A DNA stretch of 64,000 bases from Macrocystis pyrifera. Taxonomy: Eukaryota; Sar; Phaeophyceae; Laminariales; Laminariaceae. Location: the NCBI GenBank assembly GCA_031763025.1, contig JASSKH010000005.1, positions 18,008,128 to 18,072,127 of the forward strand, in the 5' to 3' direction. The notes beneath the pieces are model-generated. The model was not told the origin of the DNA. It saw nothing but the letters and a program-made list of their open reading frames with translations, and ran no database searches. The translations under genes and the position numbers were made by a program. Positions 14,440 to 28,600 of this stretch are shown piece after piece (the first letter of the stretch is position 1; every line of letters begins with the position of its first letter).

Positions 14440-17400
14440 CCGTGCCTGGTCGGTAAAACCTCAACGTGCTCCGTCCCGGCATTGTAGGGATGCGGAAGTT
14501 TATGATAATACGACTACGGCCTTGCATAACATGAGTCCCCCCCCTCCCTCCCCCCCTTCTCCGTCCGGTGTCCCTCCGTACAATGAAACCCTGCGTTGAC
14601 TATTTTCGTCGTCCTTCAGGCTTGGTCAAGATATTGGCTCAGCTAAGCGCGGCGGAGCGCGGCGGCATCGAGCAAGATGCGTTGCTTCTGCCGGACGCGG
14701 ACGGCCCTCGCCTCTTGCCTGCGTCGAGCCTGGTCTACGACGACGCTCCTTGGCTGTCGGGTCGTGTGAGGCAACTGCACCTCGTGCACCCAGACGTTGG
14801 AGATGAGGTCAGTCGCAAGTCGGAGTGTGACGACAGACGACAATCGTCAATACCGTGCTGATACATAGCGTGTTGATCGATTTATTGATTTATTTCCCAA
14901 GGTATTCTTGCACTTGCCGAGTTTTTGGAGCCTGTCCTGTGACGACGGACTAGTTTTTTTGGCGACGAGTTCACGTGATAACAACAATTACAACAACACT
15001 CTGTTGATGGCTCTTGTATAATTGAAAAATAAATTGCAACCAAATAAAAAAATGCGCGTGGAGTTTATCTTTTTTTTTTCGTTAAAAGATGTATAGCACC
15101 GGCCGTGTGAAGTTCTTGTTCCGTATCTCCGCATGCATGCGCATGTTTGATTAACTTTTTCGACTGGGAGTCTCAGCGCTGCGGACGGTGTAGGTTTCGT
15201 TGTTAGTGGTGTTGTTGTTTTTGTTGCTGATGTTGGTACTGCCGTTGTCGTTGCTGCTGTTGTCGTTGCTGCTGTTCCTGCTGCTGCTTCGCGTGTTTTT
15301 TTCTTTTTGTGCCTTTCCCTCCCCACGTAGCTCGCGGGCGGTTGTGTTAGTCACCGGACTCAATTGTCACCGTGCGCGACTCAGAATGTTGCCTACTAGT
15401 TGACAAATTTCGCTGAAAGGGACGTTGGTTCCTACCGCTGTGCCCGCAGGCGACGTTCATTGGTATATATTCGTGTCTGACGAATACCCCTGCGGCATTC
15501 TACTGCCCCCCTTCGTTTTCCATCTCAGGCGGCTAAAGCTCTGGGGGTTCAAAGTCTTCGGCAGGCTTTCCTCTCGAGCCAGGGTGGCACTCAGGTGAGA
15601 AGGTTTCTTCCTTTCATTGTCCGTCGCAGCGCACAAGGGCAGGCACGGTGATAGTCGCATCGCCGCTTTTTTTATATTCGTTGCAGTACTTGTGTGCTGC
15701 ATCTCCCGTGTCATCGTCCGCCGCCGCCTGAGATAAGTGTTGTTGCCCTTGCGAGATTGGAGGACTTTGACAGCGCACCGCTTCTTGTTCGTAAAAGTTG
15801 TTTTCGTTCGCTCTGTGTTCATCGTCGCCTCGGCGATTACCATTGGTCCTGCTCGAGTTGACCACGCCCGGCAGAATGTGGGATTCCCTGTCGACAACAC
15901 GTACGTAGCGACCGCTTGTTTTCGCAACTCCGGGGTAGCGGTACTGTTGACTGTCGGCGTGCTAGAGGTTTGTCGCGGCAGGGTGCTCCTAAGCCCTGGC
16001 GTTTATGTTCGAGTATCAATCTATCACATGACACCATACCAGACCATAAGGGCAACGATTTATTCGCTGCCCCACCGCCTCGACTTGGACCGCCTCGATT
16101 TGTCGAATGCGGCCCAACACTACGCAACGCTACGCAACGCAGCGCAACTCGCCCAGCTTCAAAGCGAGAGTCCGTTGCCATACCCCTGCACTGAACAAAT
16201 TAAAATCGGGCTCCCATCTAGTGGAACGACCCCGCCCTCCCCCCCCTGATTTCGCGCTTGGTCCTGCCTTTTGTTGTAAAATTTGCGCCAGGCCATGCCC
16301 TGCCCCATCGCGTCCGAGATCGGCGAGTTGCTCGGCCTTCATCCGGGAAGGGGCGGCGGCGGTGGCGGCGGGGGACGACGCGCCTTGCCCGCACCGGCCT
16401 ATCGGTGGCTGCACGACGTGTTGGACGTGGCGGAAGAGATGCATGCGGACAGGATCGAGATCGTTCTGGACGAGAAGGTATTTTTTTGCTGCGTAGCTGT
16501 CATGTATCGTCCTCACACGAAACCCTTTTTTGGTATTACGGGGGTCCATAGTTAATAGGACCTATGGTACACATAAAAACCTGTATATTTACCTATTTTT
16601 ACGGACAATATTTTGTCCTATTTACTATGGACCCCCGTAATAGTGTTTATTATTGTCACCTCCGACATGGAGCGGGAAAGGGAGAGGGTTGCACATGCCT
16701 CCGCCCCCCGCATCTTGTCATTGATTGGTCTTAACGCCTGACAGATACATACAACTCCACCCACTTTTCGGTAACAAATTTGCTTGGAATTAGGGTAGGT
16801 TACGTTTTTTACTTGGATTCAGAGCGGGGGGGCGTTTTTTTACTCGGAAGCTATAAAAGTGGGGGACGTTTTTTTTCACTTTTGAGTTAGGGTTGGGGAG
16901 TTTTTTTCGTTGGAGTTGGGAAGTGGGGTACTCCTGTTTGTTTGGCATATTGCTGTGGTGACGCATCCCTGTGGGGTTACAGGCTCGCCGCGTTTGTCGT
17001 GCAGAGGAGAAGACGCGTTGTCCTGAAGAGGAGAAGATAGTTTTGGGGCTGAAGCCTCGTGCCACGGACCTCCAGACTATTGCTCGTACTCCATACCGGG
17101 TACACAAGATGCGCAGGCAGTATCGCTCTCATTCCCTCATCACGGGGACCGGTTACACATAACACGTGTGAGCCGTGTCCTGAGTATCACAAGCTCCATA
17201 CGCACACAAGAGTCGTACCACTCTGTCACAGATTCCACAACTGTGTGTGTGTGTGTTCTTCACGTTAAACCGTTCTTTCTACCCGTCGACATCCAGCACA
17301 ACCAGTGTCCGTGCCGGTTCTTCAAACCTAGAGAGATACAAGTTCTGTGGTCACAAAACTACGCCACAGAGATACTACGTTGTTGTGCAGTAAGCGGAGT

Positions 17401-20400
17401 AGACAACGCAAAGCCCTGTCATAATCATACTGGATACGACAGGCACGACATACACATTCTATGAAAGAGAGACAGCGAAATAAAACAAAAAAAAACAAAG
17501 AGCGAAGAAACGAATGAAGAGAAAAAGGAAAAAATTAGGAAAAATATGTCGTGCATCCCTCAGGAGATGTGGCAGACACTTAATTCGAATGAGCTAAAGA
17601 AACAGCACCAATACACACTACATACAAACGGAGTAAGACTAAGAACCACGGGAAATAACAGGCAAACCGAAGAACAACGCACCCTCCAGGTAACCGCAGC
17701 AGTTTGTGGTACGAGTAGCATAGCCAGGTTCTCCCTGCTAGGCGGTCTGGTACCTTGCTACACTATCTGACGTTTCCGTCCTGCGTTCGTCTACTATTCC
17801 CCACCCCCGGAGAAAATGCGTCAGACAATACGAAACGAGCAAAGCAGGCTCTTCATCCACCCATAGATCACGACTCCTTTCGTAAGGACAAGGAGCAAGA
17901 AGGACGAAGTAATAAAATAAAAATCACGGAGGATCAAGCGCGAAATGAAAATAAATAAATAAAGTAAGACCACGGTCGAACCAGCTGCAGCAGTTGGCGG
18001 CACGAGTAGCATAGTCATGCTCTACTTCCTAGTCGACCTGGTGCCTCGCTGTCCTGTCTGCCATCTCCTTCCTACTTTCTTCCACCCCGGTTTCCCTCTA
18101 CTCCTGTTGCCCCTCCTCCTCGCATTCTCTTGGTTGGGTTTCCTTCCACTCCTCTTGGTGTCCCCCCTCCCCCCATTCCCTTCGACACCACCCACGGCGG
18201 GTGCGCGGCGCTGCGCTGCCTACTCAGCTGTGTCTTATCCTCGTTCCACCTCACCATGAACCGTTCGGCTGCTTCAAGGACCCCCCGGTACCACTTCCCG
18301 GCCTTTTTTTGCGGCAGTGGACCACAGCGCGGTCTCAACTCCAAACACCAAGGGGGAGTGTTCCGTTGATCCTTCGGTGGCTCGGAACTCCCTCAGGTCT
18401 TCGACTCTCCATATATGCCAAGTCTTGAACTGTCCACCAGGTCTCGGGTTCTCTCCGCCAGCCATCGTCCCGAACATTACCCGACTGGGCAATCGCTCCT
18501 TGCTTTGCCGTGCTACGCCCCCCGCGAAAGAGAGCCGCCGTTTACGGATGGTCGTTTCGATGCTCTCGCAACGTGTCATCTTGAGGGCCCTCGCGCACGA
18601 GAGGGTGGCGTGGTCAGTGCAAAGTCGGCGCTGGACGCCAGTGATTCGCAAGAGGACTTTGTGGTGAGCCGTTCGAAGCTTGGCAAAGTGTTTCGGTGTG
18701 ATGGCCCACGTCACACACCCGTACAGCAGCGTCTCAATCACCTCGGCCTTGAGCATTCGGACTTTCAGGCTAAAGCGGGGCGGTCGTCCTATCATACGAA
18801 TCCGGGCCGACCCGTTATAGGCATGCCCGCATGAGACGGATCCGTCGGTCGATTTCGAGAGAGAGGTCAGCGTTTTCGTGGATAATGCCGCCTAGGTATA
18901 AGAACTGGGCCGTCTGTTTATACCTCTGACCTGCTGCTTCGGTGACGAGCGGTGGGGCGAGGGCTGTCTGGTCTGGTGTTCGTAGAAACATTGTCTCTGT
19001 CTTCTCTTCCGACACCGTGAGGCCTGCTGCTTCGAATTAAAGTCACGATGACTGTCGTCATTTTCGCGAGCCCTTCAGCCGACTTCGAGACAATTCCTGC
19101 GACATCGGCGCACAACATGCCCCGTGCAGCCCTTCGCACGCATAGCAACGGCTCTTGCTCCTATGTTCCGACTACCCCAGCATCATCATTGAGTTGAACC
19201 AAATCCCTTAGGATGAATGGATTCGTCTTGGCTGAAGCGTTCGAGTACGACGTGTGACGCAGCAGCGATGAACACGTTGAACGGTAACGGTGGTAGCACG
19301 CAGCCTTGCCGCAGCCCCTGCGTGACTTCCAACCATTCCGAGTGCTCGCCGTCATCCGTACGCACGCGAGCCCGCATGCCGTCGTGGAAATTGCGGATAA
19401 TTGTAAGCAGCTTGGTTGGTGCGCCAGAGAGTGTGAGTACCTTCCGCAGCCGCTCTCGGTCGACAGAGTCGTGCGCTGTCTGCAGATCGATAGAGCACAA
19501 TTACAGGGGGATACACACCCCATGAGTCTCGTATCGTCACATCACGGACTGACTCCGGCAGGCGAGGCACTGGACGGGTCAACCAGATGAATCATCCCTC
19601 GCCCCATGATATTAATCCCCAAACCTCAAGTCTTCGCAGACCTGTACCAATCACCGCAGCATCACAAGCAGGAAGTGCGCAGAGTCGGTTCATTTTTTTC
19701 AACTTGCGCTTAAGAGTTGGGTACGTATTTTTTTTTTTCTTGGAATCGGACTTGGATGCGTTTTTGTGCCTGGAACCAGAATTGGGTACACTCAGTGTAT
19801 CATACCTCGTATCAGAAACACGTCGAAAAAAACTTTTATAGGCGGATTCCGTTTTTCAAATGACTACATTGATTCATCGGTGGTTGGTTGATTGGTCATT
19901 GTTTGATTGGTTGATTGGATGATTGGATTGATTGGATTGATTGACTACCAGGTACCTGGTGTATCAGATTATAGAGTGAAATAGTCAGACTGCTATTGTG
20001 ATCCCGAGCTGGGAAGAACCGTGCAAACTCTTGAAGGCGTCGGTGGAGAAGGCTGGCTGTGGGCCTTGCAGTGGGGGCGAGAGTGCGCAAGCGTGACTGC
20101 GGGTCCGGAATTCGTGTGAGCCAGTATTCGGGAGCGAGGGGGGGAGGGTGGGGAATGGTGGGATGGCATTTGAATCCCTTTTATATCCTCCCGTCCAAGA
20201 CAGTCTCTGGCTGTAGAAACGACACGCTGAGGTTCAGTAGTGGGCAGGAAAATAACATCAGAACAGCACAAGAGCAAGCCCTGTCCTACACAATGCACGG
20301 GCTAGAGTGACTAAAAAGACAAGCAAAGTCGACGCGGTCTGATGAGGCAGCGCAGAACTCACGAGGGCCCTATCCCAATGGTTATATCGCAACGGTCCTA

Positions 20401-22603
20401 TCGACCTGCACCGTCGCAAGCGACCAGCTATTACCGAGAAACAGAGCTCTGCGGCCGGAGCTGCACTGCGTTATGTTTTTCAAATACCTACTGTTCGTAG
20501 TCCAGAACGGTTCTTACCCGTTTACCCCCCCCTCCCACCCATACGACTACGGCCTGCATGATATTGATTACCCTCCGCCCCTCGCCGCTCTCACCCATGG
20601 GTCGCAGGATTACGAGAAGCAGAGTCTGCTCCACCCGGCGCTGGCTGACACCCAAGGGGCATCGGTTTGCGTGGTGATCCCTGGCAAGGTCCTGAGCGCC
20701 GAGCAGCTCACGAAGATGCTCCAGTCGAGACCCCTGGGAAGCGGTGCCCGCGAGGGGACGGGGAGGCCGCAGATGGGAAACAGCGTTACGGCCCTGTTCG
20801 CTCTCACGGATTGTCTGCAGGTGGGTTGTCAGTTGATTGTCTTTCAGTAGTTGTTATACAGTAGTAGCCTGCCATAACCGCAGACGTGTTTCAGAGTACA
20901 GCACTAGAACGAAGGTTGGGCGCCTTGATGGCTTGCGCGATACCAGGTATATCTTTAGCACAAGTCTTACAGCCGTTTCTGCAAAAATGACTCCACACTA
21001 CTACCGAGTGGTTTGTCCCCGAAAGCATGGGTGCGGCTCTAATGACATTGAATTAGCCCTCCCTCACTTAGGACAGACCAGATAGATCAGATAGATCACA
21101 TCCCCACTTCACGATCTAGATCTTTCAGGGCAGATAGATCAACTCCTGATCTGTATGATCTGTATGATCTAGCTCATGTTGTCGGGTGGGAGTTGTATAA
21201 CCTGCATGATCAAGGGCGTGTTGCCTGGGTTGGATGTGTACTATACAGATCTTGCACAACATCTCATAACGGCAGGTTAGGATCTAGATGATATATCCGT
21301 AGATGGTCTAGATGATCTGTCCGTAGACGATCTAGATGATCTATCTGTAGATGGTGTAGATGATCTATCTGTCCGTTGTGTGAACGCCTCAAACTACAGT
21401 AGTAGTGCAAACATTGTGCGATTCTTTTTCCAGTGTACTGCAGTTTTCCCCCGAAATGCAAGTGGAGTTCTACGAACGCTTTTAACCTATTTTTACAGCT
21501 GCGCCTGCGCATGGGGGACAGAGTTTTACATTAATCGGTAGGTGCCGTACCGAACTAGCTGGCTGTAGTCGGCAAGCAAGTCGGCTAGCGGAGCCAGTTG
21601 ATGGCCAGCCGACTTGCTAACTGAAGTCGAGCGAGCGAATCGTGCCCAATCAGCCCTCCCCGGCTGAGGGGGTCCCGCCCAAACAAGAGTGTATATATAT
21701 GTCGCAATCAGCAATCCAGGATTGTTACACTGCTATATACAAGAAGCCCAATAAATCGAATAGTCGGCAACTCCGGGGAACGACTAACTATTCAATTTAC
21801 CAGTACCTACTGTACAGTAGTTGGTGACTTGAGTCGTGCCGACTCACAGCCCTACCCATAGGTCTATTGGTTGATCATTTCAGAACTGCAGTCTCTTTAG
21901 GTCAGTTTTGGGGACAAACCACTCTATTCCCAAATGCGTTATCCCCAAAACGGGACAGCAGTACTACTGTAAAAGGATTGACCTCGAATACTACTGCGTA
22001 GCGCTGATGTCCCGGGTTCGATTCTCCGTTATATGGAGTCTTTATTTCTCGAAAGACACCAGCCGCCCGAGAGCGCCATGAGCTCTCAGCAATTGGGGGT
22101 CATCATTGTAGTATCATACGAGTAGTCACCGCGCAAGCCTGGTACGTACGTAGCCCTCTGAAGGGGCGCAACGTTGGGTTCCAAGAGTGTGGCTCGTCCA
22201 CCCGGTGTGCGTGGTTGAGGGAGCGAGGGAGCGGCTGTCCGCGTTTTTTTTTTTTTGTTTTCGTGCGCCGTGGGTGGTGCCGCCGGTACGCGTGACTAAG
22301 CTTTGGTTCGTGGAATGCACGGTAGTTCCTGCGGCCAGCGAGTCGCCTTGCAGAGAAACCGCGTGGGACGGGTAGTTACATGTACTCGTGCCGCTACTAC
22401 GACTTCCGCCAACGTAGAGCGGGGGCCAGCCAGGGATGGATCCCGGTTGCGTGACCTTACTCTCCCCGCCCCCTTCTCCCGGCTTGTAGGTTCTGAGTGG
22501 CGACGGCCTCTTCCTGTACGACCCGTGCGCCGAGTACCTCTTCAACGGCGCCGACCCGCACACCCCGGAACGCGACTCCCAGAAGGCCAGCCCCACGACC
22601 AAC

Positions 22604-22636
<33 letters not shown>

Positions 22637-25600
22637 CAGCAGCGAGGAGCGACACGCGCCCGGCGCCCCTCCTCCTCCTCCTCCTCCTCTTCCTCGGCCT
22701 CCTCGCCCACCCCGGCGTCCCACACCCCTTCCCCTGTTTCTTCGGCCTCCTTGTACGCGTCCCCGTCCCACCGCCCTCGATCCGCTTTCTCGCCGACATC
22801 GTCGTCGTCGGCTTCGAAGCCGGCATCGGCACACCGGCCCATATCTGGTGTCGGCAGCGCCCGGCGCTCGTCTGGAGGTGGCGGGGGTGGTGGGGGGGGC
22901 AGTATCAGGCGGGGGGGGCGACCCGCCGGGACCCTATAGGAAAGCGTTACACCGTGAGAAGAGAGGACGTTATCAACCGATTTCCTCATCAGGTAAGCTC
23001 GTAGTTTTGTTTTTGCTTAAAATGACACGTGTTTGGTGTTTTCTCGCACGTCGTTCAGGCTGGTGTACTTCGTTCCAGGTATAGTGTAGGGTTTTAGGGC
23101 ACCTGCGCGAATTTGAGAGGTGAATTCGCGGACAAAAGGTGGGCATTCTTGTGTAAATAGAGTGTCTGCGCATAATATTTTTGTTTATCAAGGATTTCCG
23201 TCGGAAAGGTAATCATAATCGAAAGCCTTTCGGCATGCGCATAATCGTAGACGAAAAACAGCTAAATATTGGATTCTTATGTTTGAAAAAAAAACACTTG
23301 CGGCAGCGGCAGCACTTTTTTTTGTACCAAACGAGCCGAACACAAGAAGTCGTGCAAGCAGCAGCAGTACCCACCTGCAGCAGCAGCAGCAGCAGCAGCT
23401 GCGGGAGCAGTAAGCAGCAGCAAGCACTAACAGGCAGAAGTGCGATCTATCTTGCGCTCCTCGACACTCGCTGTGCAAGCAACGCCGCCACAACGAGAAG
23501 ATCGCCCTCCTTCTTCGTCGTCCTCTCTGGCCGAAAAGGGGTCGAAGATCAGGGGCGTGGCGGCAAGGGTGCACGTGCTTGCAGCACCAGCAGCGCCTGC
23601 GACAGCTCTTGCAGCAGCGCTTTTGCTTGCTCGCAGCAGCGCTTGCTTGAGGCAGCTCTCTCGCTTCCAGCAGCGCTTGCTCGCAGCAGCGCTTGCTTGC
23701 AGCAGACCTTGCTTGTGTGCAGCAGCGCTCGCTTGCAGCAGCGCTTTTGTTTGCAGCAGCGCCTGCTCACCGCAGTGCTTGCTTATTGCCGCAGTGTTTC
23801 CAGCAACAACAGCACTTGCAGCAGCAGCAGCAGCACACTATATGCAGTAATAGCAGCAGTAGTCGGTTACCTACAGCAGCAGCAGCAGCAGCAGCAGCAC
23901 CTACCTAATAGTATCTGCTGCTGCTGCAGCAGGCAGCAAAGGCACGCAGCATCAGCGGCAGCAATTCTTCTCGCAAAACTCCGCCGGTAGCAGACACATG
24001 GTCCGAGGGTCCGAGGCCACTCTCGGGGCAAGCTTGGCCAATCCAAAGCGCCCGGAGAGTTTTCGGCCAACAGAATGCAGCGGTCGAATCTCATATCATA
24101 CAAATATGGCTCTAGTATAATATGCTATCCAAAAATGCATAACTTCGTCATTTTTATGCAAATTTGATTAGGATATTTGATTAGTCGTCGGTAACGGGGG
24201 AATAGATAAGCAAAATTCGTAATATTATTTCTTTTGCGCAGACACTCTAATGATGCGAATTTTGTCTAACTCGCAGATATAATCCCGATTCCGTTCGCTT
24301 GTTTGGTGAAAAGCCTGTTTTCAGGTGAGACGAGCCTAACCCTACATCCAGCCTTCGTCCTCAACCTCAGCCTTAACTCAACCCTGCACCTGATCACCTA
24401 TATCATCTATATTACAATCCCAAGCCGCACCGCTCTGAACTTGCTTGTCTGTTATCGCCCTAACGCTGTGTGTTTACAATTTGAGTTGTATCATATATAG
24501 AAACGATGCACTCCTAACCCTTAGCGTTTTCCAGTTTATTGGACACTATGGTTGATGCACACTCTGTACGAGACGAAAAGGACTCACCCTATAGGTGTAG
24601 ACGGGTACATTGGTTGATCAGGTTGGGGTTAGGGTCGGTTATACTCCTGCCGCACAGAGTGACCCAACTTTTAGGTTGGGATTGGCAAGTCTGGCATGAG
24701 CGTGTTATCGCTCACTACCTCCACGCAAGCACCAGCAACACATGCCCCCCCTCCCCCCCCCTGGTGCAAAACACGCCTCTTCTCTCTCAGTACTCCCCTT
24801 TCTTGGCGCTACCCCCGGGGGCCTAGGAGAGACTATCGGGGCAGGGCTCGCTTCAGGAAGGGGATTCGACGGCACTGTCTTCCGCATGAGCCTTCGCAAC
24901 AGGCCTAGTGAAATTTCGGGGTCTCCTTGCACAAGCAGCGGCGTCGAGCGAGAGGTGTTTTTTTTTTTTTTTTTCGTGTTTTGGTGTTGAGCGTTTTGTT
25001 GCTGTTGTGTTGTGCTTCGGTGATGTTTTTGTGATGTTTTTGTAGTGTTGGTGTTCAGTTTTTCTTTTACGCGTTAGGGTAGGGGAATCACCTATAGTAA
25101 CTCTCAGGCTCCTCACTTTTCGAGCTCTGCTAAATTATTACTATTACGGGGGTCCATAGTTAATGGGACCAAATTTTGTTAGTAAAAATAGGTAAATATA
25201 TACCTGGTAGTTTTTTATGTATACCATAGGTCCTATTAATTAGGGACCCCCGTAATATATGACTACTAAACCATTCCTAAAGTCATTTCGAAATCATCAC
25301 ATTTAATAAACTATTACTAATCATTACCAGGTATACGATTACTAAGGCATTTAGAGCAATAAGTCATTACTTTGTCACCCAACCGGCATCGAGCTCAAGT
25401 GTAAGCTAAGCCCGTTACACAATCAAATGGCCTTTCTAACAATATAATACAATACGCATCAACTCGCTCGGGGTGGGTGCGTGTCTAACGAATAAATACT
25501 GTAGTACAATACACATCTTGTCTAAAGCTATTGGGTAGTTTGCGAGTCGGGGTGCTCCGCCAGTGAGAACTGGTCGGGCTAAAAAAATGCGACCTCAACC

Positions 25601-28600
25601 GTAGCACGGCTCTGGTGCGTTTTTTTTATTGCGGGATCGCGTTGTTGTGGTGTGAGGGTGCTGGTCTTTTTTTCTTGTCTCGTAGTTGTTGTGTGTTTTG
25701 TGAGTTGCGTGCGTCGCGCAAAGCCTGCCTTGACTGGTTTATCCCATTGCAGCACCTCCTGAACATGCCTGCCACCTCTCGAACCGCCTCAACGACAACG
25801 GCGTGGAACTCACATCAAACTCAGAACCGCGTTTTGTCTTCTAGCAAGCGGTCTTACTGCAGACCCCCGCCGTTTCCTCCCCCTTCCCGCTCGCTCCTAC
25901 GGGTGCCTCTTCCGGTATCAGCTGAAGCGATTCTCCGAGTCTGCGTCGGCGGGGCTGGTGATGGCCCACTACCTTGGCAGCGTGCATGCCTCGGTTTGTC
26001 GGAGAGACACTAACGAGGTGGATCAGCTATTCTCGTGTCGCCTGCCCAGGAGGAGAGATCGAATCAAGGTGCGGTGCGGTGCTGGTGCGGCTTTCGTTCG
26101 TGTGCCGTGCCGAAGGCGTGTGGGATTTGTTTGTTTGCGTTTTTTTTTGGAGTGTCCTATGGTGAAGATGTGACCCCCTCCCCCCCTTTTTTGCTGCACC
26201 GAGCCTTTTTAGGGATTAATCACTTGGAATTAGAGTAGAGTTGGACACTTTTTTTGCCATGGTAGAAGAGGTGAATGCTAACATTGGGCTGGGTTTTCGT
26301 CGAGTTGTGGCTTGGTGTTGTTCGCTGGTTGATGATCAAGAGAGACCTTCGAGTATGTTTTCGCTGGTCAAGCCATAGAGAGAGATCGGTGTGTGTCCTT
26401 ACGGTGCGTTTATGTGTTTACGCGTGTGGTTTACGCGCGTGTCTGCGGGTGTCCGCACTCCCTTTTGCGCCTCCTCTGCGCTTGTTGAGCTTGACGGAAC
26501 CAAGCTGTGGTAGTCCACGCCGATCACACGGGGACACGGGCAGCTCCCCCCCCCCCCCCCCCCTTCCACGAGGACAGGCGACGGAAGAAATATAATGACA
26601 TGACGATCGGGTCGTACCTCACCTGTCCAATGTCCAATTAGATTCTGCACAACTTGCTGGTAGAACCGGAGTAGATTCAGCAGATGGTAGGGCGCTAACA
26701 TAGCCTACCTGGAGTAGATTCACCATGTACTTAGTAGCTTCCTAACGTAATCTAGCTGCTGTACCAGGTAGATTCTTAGATTCAGCATGGCGTGCTAACA
26801 TAACCTATTCATACCCACTATTAATAGATGCCACATACCGTGCCAACGAAACCTACTCCGCTCCCCCCCCCCCCCCACCCACCCACAAGCGGTTCTTAGT
26901 GGGATGCAGCTCTCCTCTCTGCCGCTCGCCGAACACCTCACCGCGCTTCGCGCTTCGCGCTAGCAATGTCTGCCTGGTCGGTGAAAACCCGACGTGCTTC
27001 GTCCCGGCATTGTAGTGATGCGAGGGTCTATGGTCATACGACTACGGCCACGCATGGCATTGAGTCCCCCCCCCGTCAATGGTCAAAGGACTAAGGCAAG
27101 CAACAAATGAGTACGCCCCCCCCCCCCCCCCCTCGCCTCCTTACCTCTACCCCTTACCCTGGCCGAGCAGCGCCGCGAGGCGGTTACGGACGCCGAGTGG
27201 CGCAAAAAAAAACGGCCTGAATTTGATGTTCAGGGGGTTCGTGGCACCTCGCGGCACGTACAAGGTCACCGTTTGCTCCGCCACTGTCAAGGAAAAGTGG
27301 AGGGACGATGTCAGCGGTGGTGGCGGTGGCCGCGGTGGTGGCCGGGAGGGGAGGGGGGGGCGCGGGGGAGAGAGGCCGTGGTTGAGCGGCAAGTGGAGGA
27401 GGTCGAAGACCAGTGGATCTTGTCGTACGTCTTGGCGCCTCCCGAGGTGAGCTGCGCCAAGTATTGCGTGGAAGACCATTTGGGTTGGTGGTAGTGGTGG
27501 TGGTGATGTTGGTCTTGTTGTTCGTTGTTGTTGGTGGTGTTGTTTTTTGTTGTTAGTGCTGTTGGTTGTTTGCTGCTGCTGCTGCTGCTGTTGTTTGGGC
27601 TTTGTACGTTTTTCGTGTGTTGATACTGGAAAAGTTTCTCTCTCGTGCGCGCGGGCTATTGGACGCTTCGCGAGGTTTGAGCTTCGCCTAGGGCAGCAGC
27701 GTGTATTAAATGTGGCATGTTGACACTTCTGGCTTGGAGTGCTGCCTCGCCCCTCTCGTCTCTTCCTCCTACCACTGAAACGGCTCCCTCAATGCGTCAA
27801 ACCTACTTTCCCGCAAATGCTGGCCCCTTGCCTCGCCGCGCTCTTGCCGAACCCGGACCCCCTTGCAGGCGAGGAGCTTGGCGCTGTCGCAGGAGTTTTC
27901 TCACGCGAACTTGACCCCGCTGGTGACGTGTGCCTCGCTTGTGAGCCGGAGTGTCGCTGTTGATGGTCATAGGAGCGCGAGGGAGACGCCGGTGGTGAAG
28001 GGGAAGCTTTTTGTTGGCCAGGTCAGCGCCCCCGAAAGACAGCGCGAGCCGGTTTTTTTTTCGGTCGGTCGGTGTCACCGTTTGCGGCAGATACTGAATA
28101 CAGTGAATATATCGCCATCATGTATGGGCTGTGAGACTTGAGGGTTGCTGCTGTACACACAGACGAAACTTTTGCTGTACTGCGGCTGCTGCTGCATACA
28201 GCAACCCTGCTGTAGGAAGCAATAATACTGTGGGAGGCAATGCTCACTCCATATCCTTTCCGGCCGACCGCCACGCATCTATGCACCCTCGGGGTATGGT
28301 CAGGTGCCGCTGATCTGCTCCCCCCCCCCCCGCGTAGTCGGTGACAAACTTCTCGCTCTATGCGGACGCACGCAGCGGTACGCGGCGGTCGTCTGAGCTC
28401 CCTTCCCCTCTCCCTCCCCGGTCTATGGTCATACGACTACGGCCATGCATGAGATCGAGTACATCTCTCGTATCGAGTACACCCCCCCCCCCCCTCCCTC
28501 CCTCCCTCCCTCCCCCCCCCTCCATCCCTCCCTCCCCCCCCTCCCTCCGTCCCTCTCTCCCCCTCTCTTCCGTCTCTTTCTCCCTCTCTCTCTCCTTCCC

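Noticed and set aside
23181-23990. A 269-codon frame over the CAG-rich region
   Set aside because: Ser/Ala/Gln runs follow the repeat; there is no link in phase with exons 18 or 19, and exon 19 continues the protein without it.
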